The notes under the pieces are model-generated. The model was not told the DNA's origin, made no database searches, and saw only the letters and a list, made by a program, of their open reading frames with translations. Of a stretch of DNA of 64,000 nucleotides, positions 51,220-60,753 are shown piece after piece; position 1 is the stretch's first letter, and every line of letters begins with the position of its first letter. Source of the stretch: Planococcus shixiaomingii (lineage in GTDB: Bacteria; Bacillota; Bacilli; Bacillales_A; Planococcaceae); NCBI RefSeq assembly GCF_030413615.1, contig NZ_CP129236.1, positions 1,968,001 through 2,032,000 on the forward strand. Reading direction: 5' to 3'. The position numbers were made by a program, and so were the translations under genes.

Positions 51220-51866
51220 GAAAAATTCATGAATGTCGCAACTAAAAAGATAATTAACGCAATAAGCAAAACCAAGCCGATAACTCCTGGAATCAACAAC
51301 GTGAAAAAACCTTTCCAGCTTGAGAATCTGTGCGCTTCGCCGATGGCCTTGCTTTGGATCAAAATGCTCCAGATGGTAAAAACAAGACCTGCAATAGCCA
51401 TTAAGCCGCCGATGATCATGCTAGCAGGTGTGATTTCCACTTCAGCATCGACCGCCATTAAATCAGGAGCGGCTAAATAACCGACTAACAAAATCGGTGC
51501 AAACCAAATAGACGGAATAGATGTTGTACCGATTGCTTTAAACATTTCGGAGTAAGTACTTGTGCCCTTAAACAGTTTGCCGATAACCAAGTAAATGGCG
51601 GATATTATAGCCACTCCCACGATTCCGGCAATTGGCCCAATAATGATGCCCATCAGCAATGTGCCCCATATAGGGAAACCTGCAGTAGCCTCCGGATCAA
51701 ATGCTCCGACTAACGAGCTGATAATCCCCGCTATCACAATCAGCATCATGACGTATCCGAACGATTTTTCTTCGATTACATAGCGAACCGTTTCTCTTGT
51801 CCGAACCCAGATGCCCGTGAAAGGATTGATTTTTCCGTAATGCGGTTTTTCATTGATTTCATTCAT
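51216..51866 (-). CDS. Yip1-domain membrane protein
   Basis: 216 residues with five TM helices. NPFTGIWVRTRETVRYVIEEK before TM1 is the usual start of YIP1-family bacterial proteins, and the conserved turn IPSIWFAPILL lies in the third helix. Role unknown; members often sit near membrane-homeostasis genes. ATG 51866. Confidence 0.85.
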   Translation of the reverse strand: MNEINEKPHYGKINPFTGIWVRTRETVRYVIEEKSFGYVMMLIVIAGIISSLVGAFDPEATAGFPIWGTLLMGIIIGPIAGIVGVAIISAIYLVIGKLFKGTSTYSEMFKAIGTTSIPSIWFAPILLVGYLAAPDLMAVDAEVEITPASMIIGGLMAIAGLVFTIWSILIQSKAIGEAHRFSSWKGFFTLLIPGVIGLVLLIALIIFLVATFMNFS

Positions 51867-52074
51867 TTTTGTATTTCCCCCTTTTCATATTCTATTCTAC
51901 GCTAGTGCAGTAGAAATGGTTTCAAAAATTACAAAATTAAACAATTTTAAATTTTACACAAAGAAAAGTAAGTCTTAATGATACGTTATTCAGATAAAGT
52001 TAGAATTTATAAAATACTATCTGCATAAATATGCTATTATTTAATCAAAATAGCTTTAGAAAGGAGCGCTGTAA

Positions 52075-52566
52075 ATGGTTGGATTAATCAATGAACCGGT
52101 AGCAAAAGCTGAAATGTTAATCCGTAGGCCAGTCGCTGAAGTTTTCCAAGCCTTTGTCGATCCTGCCATCACCACAAAGTTCTGGTTTACGGACAGCAGC
52201 GGCCGATTAGAAACGGGAGAAAACGTCAAATGGGAATGGGCGATGTACGGTGCCTCGACAAATGTCCATGTCATTGAAATTGAAGAAAATCAACGCATTC
52301 TGATTGAATGGGGAGAACCAAAAAATCTTACACCCGTGGAATGGGTCTTTTCCCCTCGGGGCGATACCGGCACTTACGTCACCATCACCAATGCCGGCTT
52401 CCACGGAACGCCAGATGACATCGTTAAGCAAGCCATCGATTCTATGGGAGGCTTCACAATGGTTTTATGCGGGTTAAAAGCCCTTTTAGAACACAACATC
52501 GAATTGAATTTAGTTGCTGACAAAGCCCCTGATGCTCATGTGAAACAAAAAGATTCAGCTAGTTAA
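52075..52566 (+). CDS. SRPBCC/AHSA1-family protein
   Basis: 163 residues, ATG 52075 with AAAGGAG. AEMLIRRPVAEVFQAFVDPAITTKFWFTDSSGRLETG is a standard START/AHSA1-like beginning, with WEWAMYG and later ILIEWG and GFTMVLCGLKALLEH as the C-terminal helix. These proteins bind small hydrophobic ligands or chaperone parts of other proteins. Function unknown. Confidence 0.88.
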   Translation: MVGLINEPVAKAEMLIRRPVAEVFQAFVDPAITTKFWFTDSSGRLETGENVKWEWAMYGASTNVHVIEIEENQRILIEWGEPKNLTPVEWVFSPRGDTGTYVTITNAGFHGTPDDIVKQAIDSMGGFTMVLCGLKALLEHNIELNLVADKAPDAHVKQKDSAS

Positions 52567-52582
52567 AATTATCTTCGCAGAT

Positions 52583-52628
52583 GAAGAAACTCGTTTAATC
52601 CTTCGGGGATAAATCGAGTTTCTTTTTT
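52583..52628 (+). terminator. rho-independent terminator
   Basis: AAGAAACTCG...CGAGTTTCTT followed by T4 after the SRPBCC gene. Confidence 0.85.
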
Positions 52629-52651
52629 GTTGTAGGCTATGTTGAAGTTTT

Positions 52652-52825
52652 CTAAACAATTTTTTCGATATAGGTTGCAAGGTCTTCTTTAATAAAAGAT
52701 TGCTTCAATATATACAAGCTTTTAATGGATCTGTTTTTCACTTTCATTTTTTGTCCTTGCTGTTTTTTATCTTTAATGCAGATGGGAGTTGATTTGCTTG
52801 AGAACTGATATACCGTTTTTTTCAC
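52652..52825 (-). CDS. candidate small basic protein
   Basis: 57 residues on the minus strand from GTG 52825, with GGGGAG upstream. Reads VKKTVYQFSSKSTPIC at the start and ends SFIKEDLATYIEKIV. Basic, lysine-rich and with normal amino acid content despite the skewed bases. It lies in the purine-rich island and may be a real gene or a part of a decayed one. Not recognised. Confidence 0.4.
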   Translation of the reverse strand: MKKTVYQFSSKSTPICIKDKKQQGQKMKVKNRSIKSLYILKQSFIKEDLATYIEKIV

Positions 52826-52829
52826 ACTC

Positions 52830-53430
52830 CCCTGCTTATCTGGACAACACCTTCTGCGATTCTAATTTTGCTACTGCCTTTTCAAAAGAGATGTCTCTTT
52901 TCTTTGCAGTGGACATCTCGCATTTTCTTTTGGTCTTTTGTTAGTGCCCATTTTTTCTTTCTTGTTTACGTTTTTTCTTTTTTATGTTATTCCTTATGTA
53001 TTTTATTACAAGTATTTTTTTCTTTTGTATGGCCGTTATATTTGCTTCCTTCACTTTTTCGGCTGCATCTGATATTCGTGTAACTGTTGCCTAATTTTCT
53101 CAGCTCACTACAGTTTCGTGTTTACCGTTCGGACTATTGCTTCTATATAGAAATCATTGGACAGCTCTATCCGAATCCAGTTATAAGCTTCAAAGTATGT
53201 CAGTTCATTCGCCTTGATCGCTTTTCTTAGATTTTTAGTCTGTTGCCTCCCCTTGCTCTTCTTCGATTTTTTGTTCATTTAAGCATTTTTCGGACACTAA
53301 GCCGCTCTTCTACTTTTACTGCAAAGCTCTTCTTTCCACCTTTCTCACTTTTTTACTTGTTACTTCTTTGGATTTATGATAAATCCTTATGTAAATTAAT
53401 ACATTTATTGCTTTTTCCTATATTGCCTTC
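52830..53430 (-). other. purine-skewed gene-poor island
   Basis: The plus strand is almost all T and C over 600 bases, so the minus strand is A/G-rich, as in a coding strand. Several short minus-strand frames end one after another: a 56-codon one at 53108-53278, then reading VTRISDAAEKVKEANITAIQ and, further on, MSTAKKRDISFEKAVAKLE. They look like pieces of one or more decayed lysine-rich genes. The plus-strand frame at 52868-53083 is an artefact of base skew. Confidence 0.45.
53108..53278 (-). CDS. candidate small basic protein
   Basis: 56 residues on the minus strand from ATG 53278: a lysine- and glutamine-rich start (KKSKKSKGRQQTKNLRK), then NELTYFEAYNWIRIELSNDF and IVRTVNTKL. No clear ribosome site. 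The second half has the look of a folded helix. Could be intact or a gene fragment. Confidence 0.35.
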   Translation of the reverse strand: MNKKSKKSKGRQQTKNLRKAIKANELTYFEAYNWIRIELSNDFYIEAIVRTVNTKL

Positions 53431-54003
53431 TCAATTTTCGATGTGATGTTCCGTTTCCCGGTTTTTCTTTTTATACGGCACTAAATTACGCAATGTATGC
53501 ACCAGAACAGGCGGCAACGGCTCTTTCATCAGAAGGGCCAGTATATCTGGATCCGCTCCATTGTATTCCAAATAAGCCAGCAGCATACGGGCATTTTTTG
53601 TCCGCCCCATCAATGTATAGGCGACAAACCACGCCTCGGGGCTTCCTAGCTTTACTTCTTCCCAATGGCGTGTCACGACGGTGGGAATTTTGCATAGATG
53701 CTCGTCGTAATAAATACCAAAATTGCCGACGATTTCTATTTCTGTGCCATTTTCACAAAACAACATCTTATATTTCGTTGCAAAAGGGTAATCTCCGCAA
53801 GGGGTATCTTTACTCTTAAAAGAACCTAATGCTTCTTTTATTTCGCTTAGCGGAGCTTCGGTAGTGATGTCCCAATCTCCCACTTTATGAAGTTCCGCCA
53901 GTCCAAGCGCATATAACAAGCCGCCCCCGCCAAGCGCATAGGAAATTTTGCTTTTGTCCAACACCTGGGTGATTTTCTGTAAATCTTCAATTCGCTGATT
54001 CAT
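53431..54003 (-). CDS. nucleotidyltransferase-like hypothetical protein
   Basis: 190 residues from ATG 54003, with AAAAAGGGAG upstream. LDKSKISYALGGGGLLYALGLAELHKVGDWDITTE resembles the G-G...D-x-D entry of the nucleotidyltransferase (AadA/AbiEii-like) fold: glycine turn then D-W-D. Later HWEEVKLGSPEAWFVAYTLMGRTKNARMLLAYL could be the helical partner domain. Activity and substrate are not known; the assignment is tentative. Confidence 0.55.
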   Translation of the reverse strand: MNQRIEDLQKITQVLDKSKISYALGGGGLLYALGLAELHKVGDWDITTEAPLSEIKEALGSFKSKDTPCGDYPFATKYKMLFCENGTEIEIVGNFGIYYDEHLCKIPTVVTRHWEEVKLGSPEAWFVAYTLMGRTKNARMLLAYLEYNGADPDILALLMKEPLPPVLVHTLRNLVPYKKKNRETEHHIEN

Positions 54004-54037
54004 GCCAATCACTCCCTTTTTAAAACCTTTTCCGCAC

Positions 54038-54080
54038 AAAAAAAAGCCGGCAGCGAGTCGATCTTTCTGCCGGCCTTCTT
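54038..54080 (-). terminator. rho-independent terminator
   Basis: GCCGGCAG...CTGCCGGC with flanking A8/T runs; ends the SDR gene on the minus strand. Confidence 0.9.
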
Positions 54081-54093
54081 TATTCATTAAACA

Positions 54094-54816
54094 TTAAAAT
54101 GGATTGGTTGACCAGAGGCTCGATGACGGAATGAATATACGCGGATGCAGCTTTAACAGCGATACCATGTATTCCGCCAAATCCTCCGGCTGCATGAATT
54201 TCTCCAAGTTGTCTTCTTGCAAGAATCCCTGGATGGTCATATCCGTCACCACACGGCTCGGCGCAAGTCCGAATACCCGGATGTTGTGCTTCCTTACTTC
54301 CTGCGACAGCGATTCCGTCAGACCGAGCACCCCGAATTTCGACGCGCTATAGGCAGTAGAACCCGCACTGCCTTTCAGGCCGGAGGTGGAGGAAATGTTG
54401 ATGATATCCCCGCCTTTCTTTTTGATCAGCTGAGGCAACACAACACGCGTAACATAATAGACGCCCATCAAGTTGACATCAATAACTTTTTTCCATTCTG
54501 CAGGGTCCGCATCCAGTAAAGCGGCATGTTGGCCGATGCCCGCATTGTTGATTAAAATATCTGCCGGACCGAGCGCACCTGTTAAATGCATTATTGCTTG
54601 TTCCACTTCGTCCATTTGGGAAACATCCGCAATCGCGTAAGCTGCAGTCCCGCCGAACGCTTTAATTTGGTTGACGACATCCGGCAAATGTTTGTCGGTC
54701 CGTGCAATCAGCCCGACGCTGACGCCTTCCTTCGCTAACGCGATAGCGGTCGCACATCCGATGCCTCTGCCCGCTCCCGTTACAAATGCCACTTTTCCAG
54801 ACAACGATTGCCCCAA
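54094..54816 (-). CDS. SDR-family oxidoreductase, 3-oxoacyl-ACP-reductase type
   Basis: About 240 residues. [12 protein letters not shown] (cofactor), NNAGIG near residue 80, and S...Y-S-A-S-K ([21 protein letters not shown]) around residues 135-155. Resembles FabG/YvrD-like reductases. TTG 54816 lies two bases after the stop of the NTF2-like gene upstream, with AAGGCGG as ribosome site, so translation is coupled. Substrate unknown. Confidence 0.9.
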   Translation of the reverse strand: MGQSLSGKVAFVTGAGRGIGCATAIALAKEGVSVGLIARTDKHLPDVVNQIKAFGGTAAYAIADVSQMDEVEQAIMHLTGALGPADILINNAGIGQHAALLDADPAEWKKVIDVNLMGVYYVTRVVLPQLIKKKGGDIINISSTSGLKGSAGSTAYSASKFGVLGLTESLSQEVRKHNIRVFGLAPSRVVTDMTIQGFLQEDNLEKFMQPEDLAEYMVSLLKLHPRIFIPSSSLWSTNPF

Positions 54817-54817
54817 G

Positions 54818-55219
54818 TTACATTCCGCCTTCCTGCTGTTCCGTAGACTCAATTACAAAAGAGGTAAATTCTTTAATCTTTCCTTCTTGCCCCGAATCCA
54901 AGACATACAGATCAAAATAATAAATGGTTTTCTTATCGCCATTTGGCAAGGTCATCGCAATCGAACCTTTTACTGCAGCTTCGTTGCCATTTGCAATCAA
55001 GTTATCACGTACGATTTGCGCATTGTTGCCATCAAAATCCATTTCTGCTGTAGCAGCCCGCATCGCTTCAACGACTTCCGTTTTGCCGCTGACAAAAAAA
55101 CGGCCTACCACATTCCAGCTAGCATCTTCCGTTAAATTCTTTTCAAAAAAAGCAAAATCGCGGTCAAAGAAAGCTTGGTCTGCCTGCTCAATAAAACTTT
55201 GCAGATTCATGACAGCCAT
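54818..55219 (-). CDS. NTF2-like (SnoaL) protein, copy 1
   Basis: 133 residues, ATG 55219 with [52 protein letters not shown] is the typical SnoaL/NTF2 cone; [10 protein letters not shown] closes it. Paralogue of the next gene upstream at 55362-55733. Such proteins act as small isomerases, binding proteins or nothing known. Co-transcribed with the SDR. Confidence 0.82.
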   Translation of the reverse strand: MAVMNLQSFIEQADQAFFDRDFAFFEKNLTEDASWNVVGRFFVSGKTEVVEAMRAATAEMDFDGNNAQIVRDNLIANGNEAAVKGSIAMTLPNGDKKTIYYFDLYVLDSGQEGKIKEFTSFVIESTEQQEGGM

Positions 55220-55361
55220 GTGAATAGCTCCTTTCCTTCAATCAACTCAATTTGAAATCGGAATTATGAACTTCACTTTGCTTTTTGGACGAAGTGGAAA
55301 TTGCCAAAGCTGTTTTCATTAAATGTATCGCGGGGTAAATCAAGTTATTACCGTTTGATCC

Positions 55362-55733
55362 CTACTCTTTCATTTCAGTAACAAAAGAAGTCAATTCTTT
55401 GATCTTGCCATTTTGCTGCTCGTCGAGAAGGTAAATATCACAGTACAGGTATGTTTTCATTGTACCTTCCATCGTTCCAGTCATTTTACCGATGACCGCA
55501 GTTTGAGGTCCTTCTGTGATGATGTTGTCAATGGTCAACGTACCGTCCCGGTCATCTCCCATTCCCATCTTTTCCATAAACTCGACAAAAGCAGTTTTTC
55601 CGCGGATAACACCTTCCCCTGCCATCGTCCACACAACGTCTTCTGTTACATTCTCTTTAATAAAAGAAGTATCGTTGTCCAAGAAAGCTTGATTGACCTG
55701 TTCAAAAAAGTCTCGCGTTTTCATGATGGCCAT
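55362..55733 (-). CDS. NTF2-like (SnoaL) protein, copy 2
   Basis: 123 residues, ATG 55733 after GGGAG. DFFEQVNQAFLDNDTSFIKENVTEDVVWTMAGEGVIRGKTAFVEFM parallels copy 1, and IKELTSFVTE matches [10 protein letters not shown] there. Tandem duplication with clear divergence. Function unknown. Confidence 0.82.
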   Translation of the reverse strand: MAIMKTRDFFEQVNQAFLDNDTSFIKENVTEDVVWTMAGEGVIRGKTAFVEFMEKMGMGDDRDGTLTIDNIITEGPQTAVIGKMTGTMEGTMKTYLYCDIYLLDEQQNGKIKELTSFVTEMKE

Positions 55734-55766
55734 GTAAAGATCTCCCTTCAATCGATCGATTTACAA

Positions 55767-56354
55767 TCATGAACGTGACTGTGAAAAAAGATGGGACACT
55801 TCGTTGACGCTTTTAACCTGCCAGTTGTTGTCATTAAAATGAATGTGGCTCATGCAGCCATTTTGTAAAGGCGTATTTCCTGCCTTTTCTTCAGATGAAA
55901 TGGCAGTTAAGATAGCATCGATGACCGCTCCGTGCGCAACCAGTAAAATTCGGCTATTGGCAAATTGCTGATTGATTTTCTGAACGCCCCCTATCAAACG
56001 ATCATGGAATGAACTAGCAGGTTCTTGATTCGGGTACTTCTTATCCGGGAAAATGGCACGGCGGTCTTGCAGGGTCATGCCTTCCGCGTCTCCAAAATGG
56101 CGTTCCATAAATTCTGCCATTACAATCAACGGCACATCCAATTTTCCATTGATAATTTCTGCTGTGTTTTTTGCACGCTGCAACGGGCTAGTGACAATAT
56201 AATCCCATGCGGTTTCCTTTAAATGTTCACTGCACGCCTTCGCCTGTAAAATGCCATTGGCGTTCAGTGGAATATCCATGCTTCCTTGAAGTTTCCCTTG
56301 TGCGTTCCAATCCGTTTCACCGTGTCTTACTAAGCAGATCGTAGTAATGGCCAT
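55767..56354 (-). CDS. histidine phosphatase family protein
   Basis: 195 residues. LVRHGETDWNAQGKLQGSMDIPLN: RHGE at 10-13 with the catalytic His 11; TSPLQRAKNTAEII gives the second Arg and ERHFGDAEG the acid; LLVAHGAVIDAI the second His. Similar to phosphoglycerate mutase-like phosphatases (PhoE). Probable broad-range phosphatase. ATG 56354 follows AAGGAG closely. Confidence 0.92.
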   Translation of the reverse strand: MAITTICLVRHGETDWNAQGKLQGSMDIPLNANGILQAKACSEHLKETAWDYIVTSPLQRAKNTAEIINGKLDVPLIVMAEFMERHFGDAEGMTLQDRRAIFPDKKYPNQEPASSFHDRLIGGVQKINQQFANSRILLVAHGAVIDAILTAISSEEKAGNTPLQNGCMSHIHFNDNNWQVKSVNEVSHLFSQSRS

Positions 56355-56614
56355 TCACTCCTTATCGCGATTTTGGTAAGCTGAACCATCGGCAAAAGAA
56401 CTGTCCGCAGCATCCACAAAAATGATTTATACTATTTTAACACAAAAGAAGGAAAATTCTAAAAAATACCTCTTGATTTTTACATTTTTCTCCGGTATTC
56501 TTCTTTCTTCACGATAAAGAAACCAGGCATGCAAGCGCTCTTCTGTTTTTACATACGATTTTTAGTCTTTTTGCGTTACAATAGAGAAATGACAAAACCC
56601 ATAAGGATGGATCT

Positions 56615-56800
56615 ATGAAAACCTCAACTGTTTTATTAATCATGCTTGTCGTGATGCATATCCTTACATTGCTTAACATTTTACTGTTTGACGGCAACTT
56701 GAATGACCTGGTATTTTACTTTAATTCCGCTATCTGCTTTGCCGCAATTGCGTATTACCTTTGGAAACCAAGCAAAGACAATGCGAACAAATCGGGCTGA
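56615..56800 (+). CDS. small two-TM membrane protein
   Basis: 61 residues, ATG 56615 with AAGGA upstream. Two helices (about 5-24 and 30-49) and a basic tail (KPSKDNANKSG). Not recognised. Confidence 0.6.
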   Translation: MKTSTVLLIMLVVMHILTLLNILLFDGNLNDLVFYFNSAICFAAIAYYLWKPSKDNANKSG

Positions 56801-56895
56801 CCGGGTGACAGGTACAAGGAGCCAGCAACTTTTTGTTGCAGCTCCTATGCTATACTGGATAAATGTTCTTCGTTTTTCAGGAAAGGGTGATCAAG

Positions 56896-57039
56896 ATGTC
56901 ATTTCTAGATAAGGTAAATCGCCTCAAAGACCAGTCTGTCAAACTCGGCAAAGACCACTGGGCCGAAAACAAAGATGAATACAAAGAAAAAGCAACAGCG
57001 CTGAAAAATACCGTCAAAGATAAATTGGCGAGAAAATAA
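56896..57039 (+). CDS. small charged helical protein
   Basis: 47 residues, ATG 56896 with GAAAGGG upstream. Amphipathic helices throughout (FLDKVNRLKDQSVKLGK and KEKATALKNTVKDKLARK), like CsbD or late-embryogenesis-type stress proteins in composition, though too short to assign. Ends just before the shared terminator at 57070. Confidence 0.6.
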   Translation: MSFLDKVNRLKDQSVKLGKDHWAENKDEYKEKATALKNTVKDKLARK

Positions 57040-57069
57040 TTACGCTCTAGCCAAGTTTAAAAATAACAA

Positions 57070-57118
57070 TAAAAAAAACCGCCCGGGAACCGTTACAGGT
57101 TTCCGGGCGGTTTTTTTT
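57070..57118. terminator. bidirectional terminator
   Basis: AAAAACCGCCCGG...CCGGGCGGTTTTTTTT between the small gene and the fruA stop. Confidence 0.9.
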
Positions 57119-57120
57119 AT

Positions 57121-59043
57121 TTAAACTGCTACAGCTACTTTCTTTTTCAAGAGACCCGCTACGATTGCCGTAACGATTGCCCCGACGATAATAGCCAGTG
57201 CGTACATCAAGATACTTGTGATGCCTCCGTCGACAAGGCCCATTACGAATACGCCGCCATGAGGAGCACGCAGGCTGATGTCGAACAGCATGACGAGCGC
57301 GCCGGTTGTTGCTGCTCCCGCTACACAAGCCGGAATGACGCGTGCCGGGTCGGCTGCAGCAAACGGTATGACGCCTTCGGTGATAAAACAGGCACCGAGG
57401 ACATATGCGGTTTTGCCGGCTTCGCGTTCCGGACGAGTGAATTTATTCTTAAAGAACGTTGTGGCCAGCGCCATGCCAATCGGCGGAACCATACCTGCCG
57501 CCATCACTGTCGCCATAAAATTGAAGTTTTGGGCATCCAGCATGGCAATTCCGAATGTATAAGCCGCTTTGTTGATCGGGCCACCCATGTCGATGGCCAT
57601 CATGCCGCCGAGCAACAATCCGACCAGCACCAAGTTCGTGCCGCCGAGACTTTCAAGGAAAGCGGAAATCGCTGTGTAGATTTTTGTCAGCTGCGGATTG
57701 ACGAGCATCATGATGATACCGGTAATCGCAATGCTGAACACCGGGAAGAACAGGACCGGTTTCAATCCTTCTAAACTGTTCGGAAGACCAGAGAATATTT
57801 TCTTAACCAATAGCGTCACGTAACCGGCCAGGAAACCGGCGATCAAACCGCCTAGGAATCCAGAACCGCCGCTTGCGCCTTCAACACCCGTAACGGTAAT
57901 GGCGATCAAACCGCCGATCATACCCGGCGCAAAACCGGGACGTTCCGCGATGCTCATGGCGATAAATCCAGCAAGTACCGGCACCATCAGGAAGAATGCG
58001 TTGCCGCCGCCAATTGTACTAAGCATTGCTGCGAATTGGTTGTATTCCGGGCTGTCCGGGTTTGATGCATTAATGCCCCAGAAGAACGAAATGGCAATCA
58101 GGATACCGCCACCCACAACAAATGGCAGCATATTCGAAACACCGTTCATCAAATGCTTGTAAAAGCCGCTTTTCGTATCGGTTCCTGCCGCTTCGTCTTT
58201 CGAACGGTCATGCGTATAAACGGGAGCGTCGCCGCCCACTGCGCGGTTCAACAAATCGTCGGTTTCGTAGATTGCTTTCCCGACTTTCGTTTGGATAACC
58301 GGTTTGCCGTTAAAACGCGCCATTTCCACTTTTGTGTCGGCCGCGACGATAATGGCGTCCGCTTCGGCAATTTCCGCATCCGTCAAGCGATTTTTCACGC
58401 CGCTTGAGCCGTTCGTTTCCACCTTCAATGAGATGCCCATTTCTTTCGCGCGTCCATTGAGTTTTTCTGCTGCCATATACGTGTGCGCAATGCCAGTCGG
58501 ACATGCCGTAACCGCAAGAATCTTTTTAGCCGACGCCGAAGGGCTTGTGGTTTCCAGTTCTTCGCGGTATTCCTCTTCCCCGCCTTCAGCCAATTCTTTT
58601 TTCGCCACCGCGACCAATACATCATCTTTTGAATTGGCAGCCATGATATCCGTACGGAACTTATCATCCATCAGGAATGTAGCAAGTCTGGACAGCGCTT
58701 CCAAATGGGCGTCATTTGCGCCTTCGCTTGCCGCAATCATAAAGAACAAATGCGACGGTTGACCGTCAAGCGCCTGGTAATCGATTCCCGCATTGGAACG
58801 TCCGAAGGCGATTGCTGGCGATTTGACGGCTGCGGATTTGGCGTGCGGAATTGCAATGCCGTCGCCGATGCCAGTCGTGCTTTGCGCTTCGCGCGCTAAG
58901 ATGTCATTTTCAAACTGGTTTTTGTCGGATAATTTCCCTGCGCGATCCAGCTGGCCGATCAATTCGGACAATACTGCCTGCTTTGATGTGGATTGCAGAT
59001 CAAGAAGAATCGTGTCTTCGGTTAACAATTGGGTAATTTTCAT
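57121..59043 (-). CDS. fruA: fructose PTS permease EIIABC
   Basis: 640 residues. EIIA at 1-145 with phospho-His 67 in DGIAIPHAKS; EIIB at 172-270 with phospho-Cys 181 in VTACPTGIAHTYMAAEKL; EIIC from about 300, with eight or more TM helices and GMVPPIGMALAT. It imports fructose as fructose-1-phosphate, using phosphate from HPr. The start overlaps the fruK stop by ATGA. Same order as in B. subtilis, fruR-fruK-fruA. Confidence 0.95.
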   Translation of the reverse strand: MKITQLLTEDTILLDLQSTSKQAVLSELIGQLDRAGKLSDKNQFENDILAREAQSTTGIGDGIAIPHAKSAAVKSPAIAFGRSNAGIDYQALDGQPSHLFFMIAASEGANDAHLEALSRLATFLMDDKFRTDIMAANSKDDVLVAVAKKELAEGGEEEYREELETTSPSASAKKILAVTACPTGIAHTYMAAEKLNGRAKEMGISLKVETNGSSGVKNRLTDAEIAEADAIIVAADTKVEMARFNGKPVIQTKVGKAIYETDDLLNRAVGGDAPVYTHDRSKDEAAGTDTKSGFYKHLMNGVSNMLPFVVGGGILIAISFFWGINASNPDSPEYNQFAAMLSTIGGGNAFFLMVPVLAGFIAMSIAERPGFAPGMIGGLIAITVTGVEGASGGSGFLGGLIAGFLAGYVTLLVKKIFSGLPNSLEGLKPVLFFPVFSIAITGIIMMLVNPQLTKIYTAISAFLESLGGTNLVLVGLLLGGMMAIDMGGPINKAAYTFGIAMLDAQNFNFMATVMAAGMVPPIGMALATTFFKNKFTRPEREAGKTAYVLGACFITEGVIPFAAADPARVIPACVAGAATTGALVMLFDISLRAPHGGVFVMGLVDGGITSILMYALAIIVGAIVTAIVAGLLKKKVAVAV

Positions 59044-59972
59044 TTTGTCACATCCTGTTCATGAAATGGATTTACTTTCACTTGGCTGAGCAGCGCTTCA
59101 ACATCCCTTTTCTCGCATAAATCCGATCGAAAAGCAGTAGCACTGCCGCTCGCAACACCGTATTTGAATGCTTTGAGCGGATCTTGCTCTTTTACGTATG
59201 AAGCTAAAAATCCGGAAACAAGAGAATCACCAGCACCGACCGTATTGACGACTTTCTGTTTTGGCGCTTCAGCGGACATTGCCATTTCTTTTGTGACCAG
59301 CAATGCGCCATCTCCTCCCATTGAAACGATGACATTTTCCACTCCATTTTCAACCAGCTTTTTAGCATAGGAATAAGCGTCGCTTTTATCTGATATGACT
59401 ATGCCAAACAGCTCGCCAAGTTCATCCTCATTCGGTTTGATCAGAAACGGGCGCAGTCCGATTAACTTTTTCAAAGCCGGTCCTGACGTATCCAATACCA
59501 AGCGGACACCGTTCACTTGGCACACTTTTCCAACTTCCTCGAAAAACGCAGCTGGGATGGAATCCGGCAACGTGCCGGCAAGGACGAACCAATCGCCACG
59601 TTCCATTTTCTTGACTTTCTCCATTAATTTTTCCAATCGATCTTCTGAAATTTTCGGGGCTGGGCCATTCAATTCGGTTTCAGAATCTGATTTGATCTTG
59701 ACATTAATGCGCGTAGGTTCTTCGACTGCGATAAAATCGGTCAAGACCCCTTCATCTTCTAAAAAATGTGCGATATAATCTCCTGTAAACCCGCCGGCAT
59801 ACCCAAGTGCCATACTATCGGCACCCAACCGTTTTAATACGCGAGAGACATTAATTCCCTTTCCTCCAGGATAATAATACACTTCTTGTGAGCGGTTCAG
59901 TTTTCCTGCTTCAAATTCGGGTAAGTATGTGGTGTAGTCAACTGAAGGAGCGATGGTACATGTATAGATCAT
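59040..59972 (-). CDS. fruK: 1-phosphofructokinase
   Basis: 310 residues, PfkB family. GGKGINVSRVLKRLG at about 37-51 and GAGDSLVSGF near 248-257 (catalytic Asp). It phosphorylates fructose-1-phosphate to fructose-1,6-bisphosphate. Overlaps both fruR (4 bases) and fruA (4 bases), so the operon is translationally coupled. Confidence 0.95.
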   Translation of the reverse strand: MIYTCTIAPSVDYTTYLPEFEAGKLNRSQEVYYYPGGKGINVSRVLKRLGADSMALGYAGGFTGDYIAHFLEDEGVLTDFIAVEEPTRINVKIKSDSETELNGPAPKISEDRLEKLMEKVKKMERGDWFVLAGTLPDSIPAAFFEEVGKVCQVNGVRLVLDTSGPALKKLIGLRPFLIKPNEDELGELFGIVISDKSDAYSYAKKLVENGVENVIVSMGGDGALLVTKEMAMSAEAPKQKVVNTVGAGDSLVSGFLASYVKEQDPLKAFKYGVASGSATAFRSDLCEKRDVEALLSQVKVNPFHEQDVTK

Positions 59973-60721
59973 GAGCTCTCCACCTTTACCGTTGTCTTTT
60001 TTTCCATAACTGCAATAATTTCATCCGGCATTTCATCAACCACCAAGGCAGCAGCATCCAGGTCCATAATTTTTGCAAAGCTGACTTTATTGTATTTTGA
60101 ATGGTCAGCTACAACATATGCTTTCCGCGATAGCGAACTGGCAAGCCGTTTAACGGCCGCTTCTTCCGGATCAGGCGTCGTATAGCCGTACTCTTCATGG
60201 ATGCCGTTGACGCCGAGGAAACATCTGTCAAAACGATAATTTTGCAATGACTGGGCCGTTTGAGCTCCGACCAATGCACCCGTCCTTGATTTCATCAAAC
60301 CGCCGGTCAAGTAAGTCGTGATTCCAAGTTCATTCAATAGATCGACGTGTGTCAATCCGTTGGTGACCACAATGATGTTTTTGTCTTTTAAAAAAGGAAT
60401 CATTTGAAAAGTCGTTGTTCCCGCGTCCAGGAAAACACTATCGCCTTCTTGGACAAAAGTGGCTGCAAATTTTGCCAGCCGAATTTTTTCTTGGAGGTGC
60501 AGCGTTGACTTGTCTGTAACGCTTTGTTCCATCAAATTGCGGCCAGGAAGTACAGCGCCGCCGAACACCCGTTCAAGCTTTTGCTGGTTTTCAAGTTCCG
60601 TCAAATCCCGGCGGATGGTGGATTCGGAAGCAGCGGTCGCATCGACTACATCTTGAATTTTGATGGTCTGTTTTTCGGCCAGCAAATTCAAAATAAACTC
60701 ATGCCGTTCGTTTGTTAACAT
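59969..60721 (-). CDS. fruR: FruR, DeoR-family repressor of the fructose operon
   Basis: 250 residues. Winged helix at 1-60: ILNLLAEKQTIKIQDVVDATAASESTIRRDLTELENQ. C-terminal sugar-phosphate sensor (from 75) with DAGTTTFQM and later PDPEEAAVKRLA. The inducer is normally fructose-1-phosphate. First gene of the operon; the repeats upstream are its likely binding sites. Confidence 0.93.
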   Translation of the reverse strand: MLTNERHEFILNLLAEKQTIKIQDVVDATAASESTIRRDLTELENQQKLERVFGGAVLPGRNLMEQSVTDKSTLHLQEKIRLAKFAATFVQEGDSVFLDAGTTTFQMIPFLKDKNIIVVTNGLTHVDLLNELGITTYLTGGLMKSRTGALVGAQTAQSLQNYRFDRCFLGVNGIHEEYGYTTPDPEEAAVKRLASSLSRKAYVVADHSKYNKVSFAKIMDLDAAALVVDEMPDEIIAVMEKKTTVKVESS

Positions 60722-60753
60722 CCTAACACCTTCTTTATTGATTTGTTAAATCG

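Noticed and set aside
52868..53083. Plus-strand frame of 71 residues, rich in Phe and Leu
   Set aside because: Its composition follows from the T-rich strand; no ribosome site and no membrane-protein pattern.
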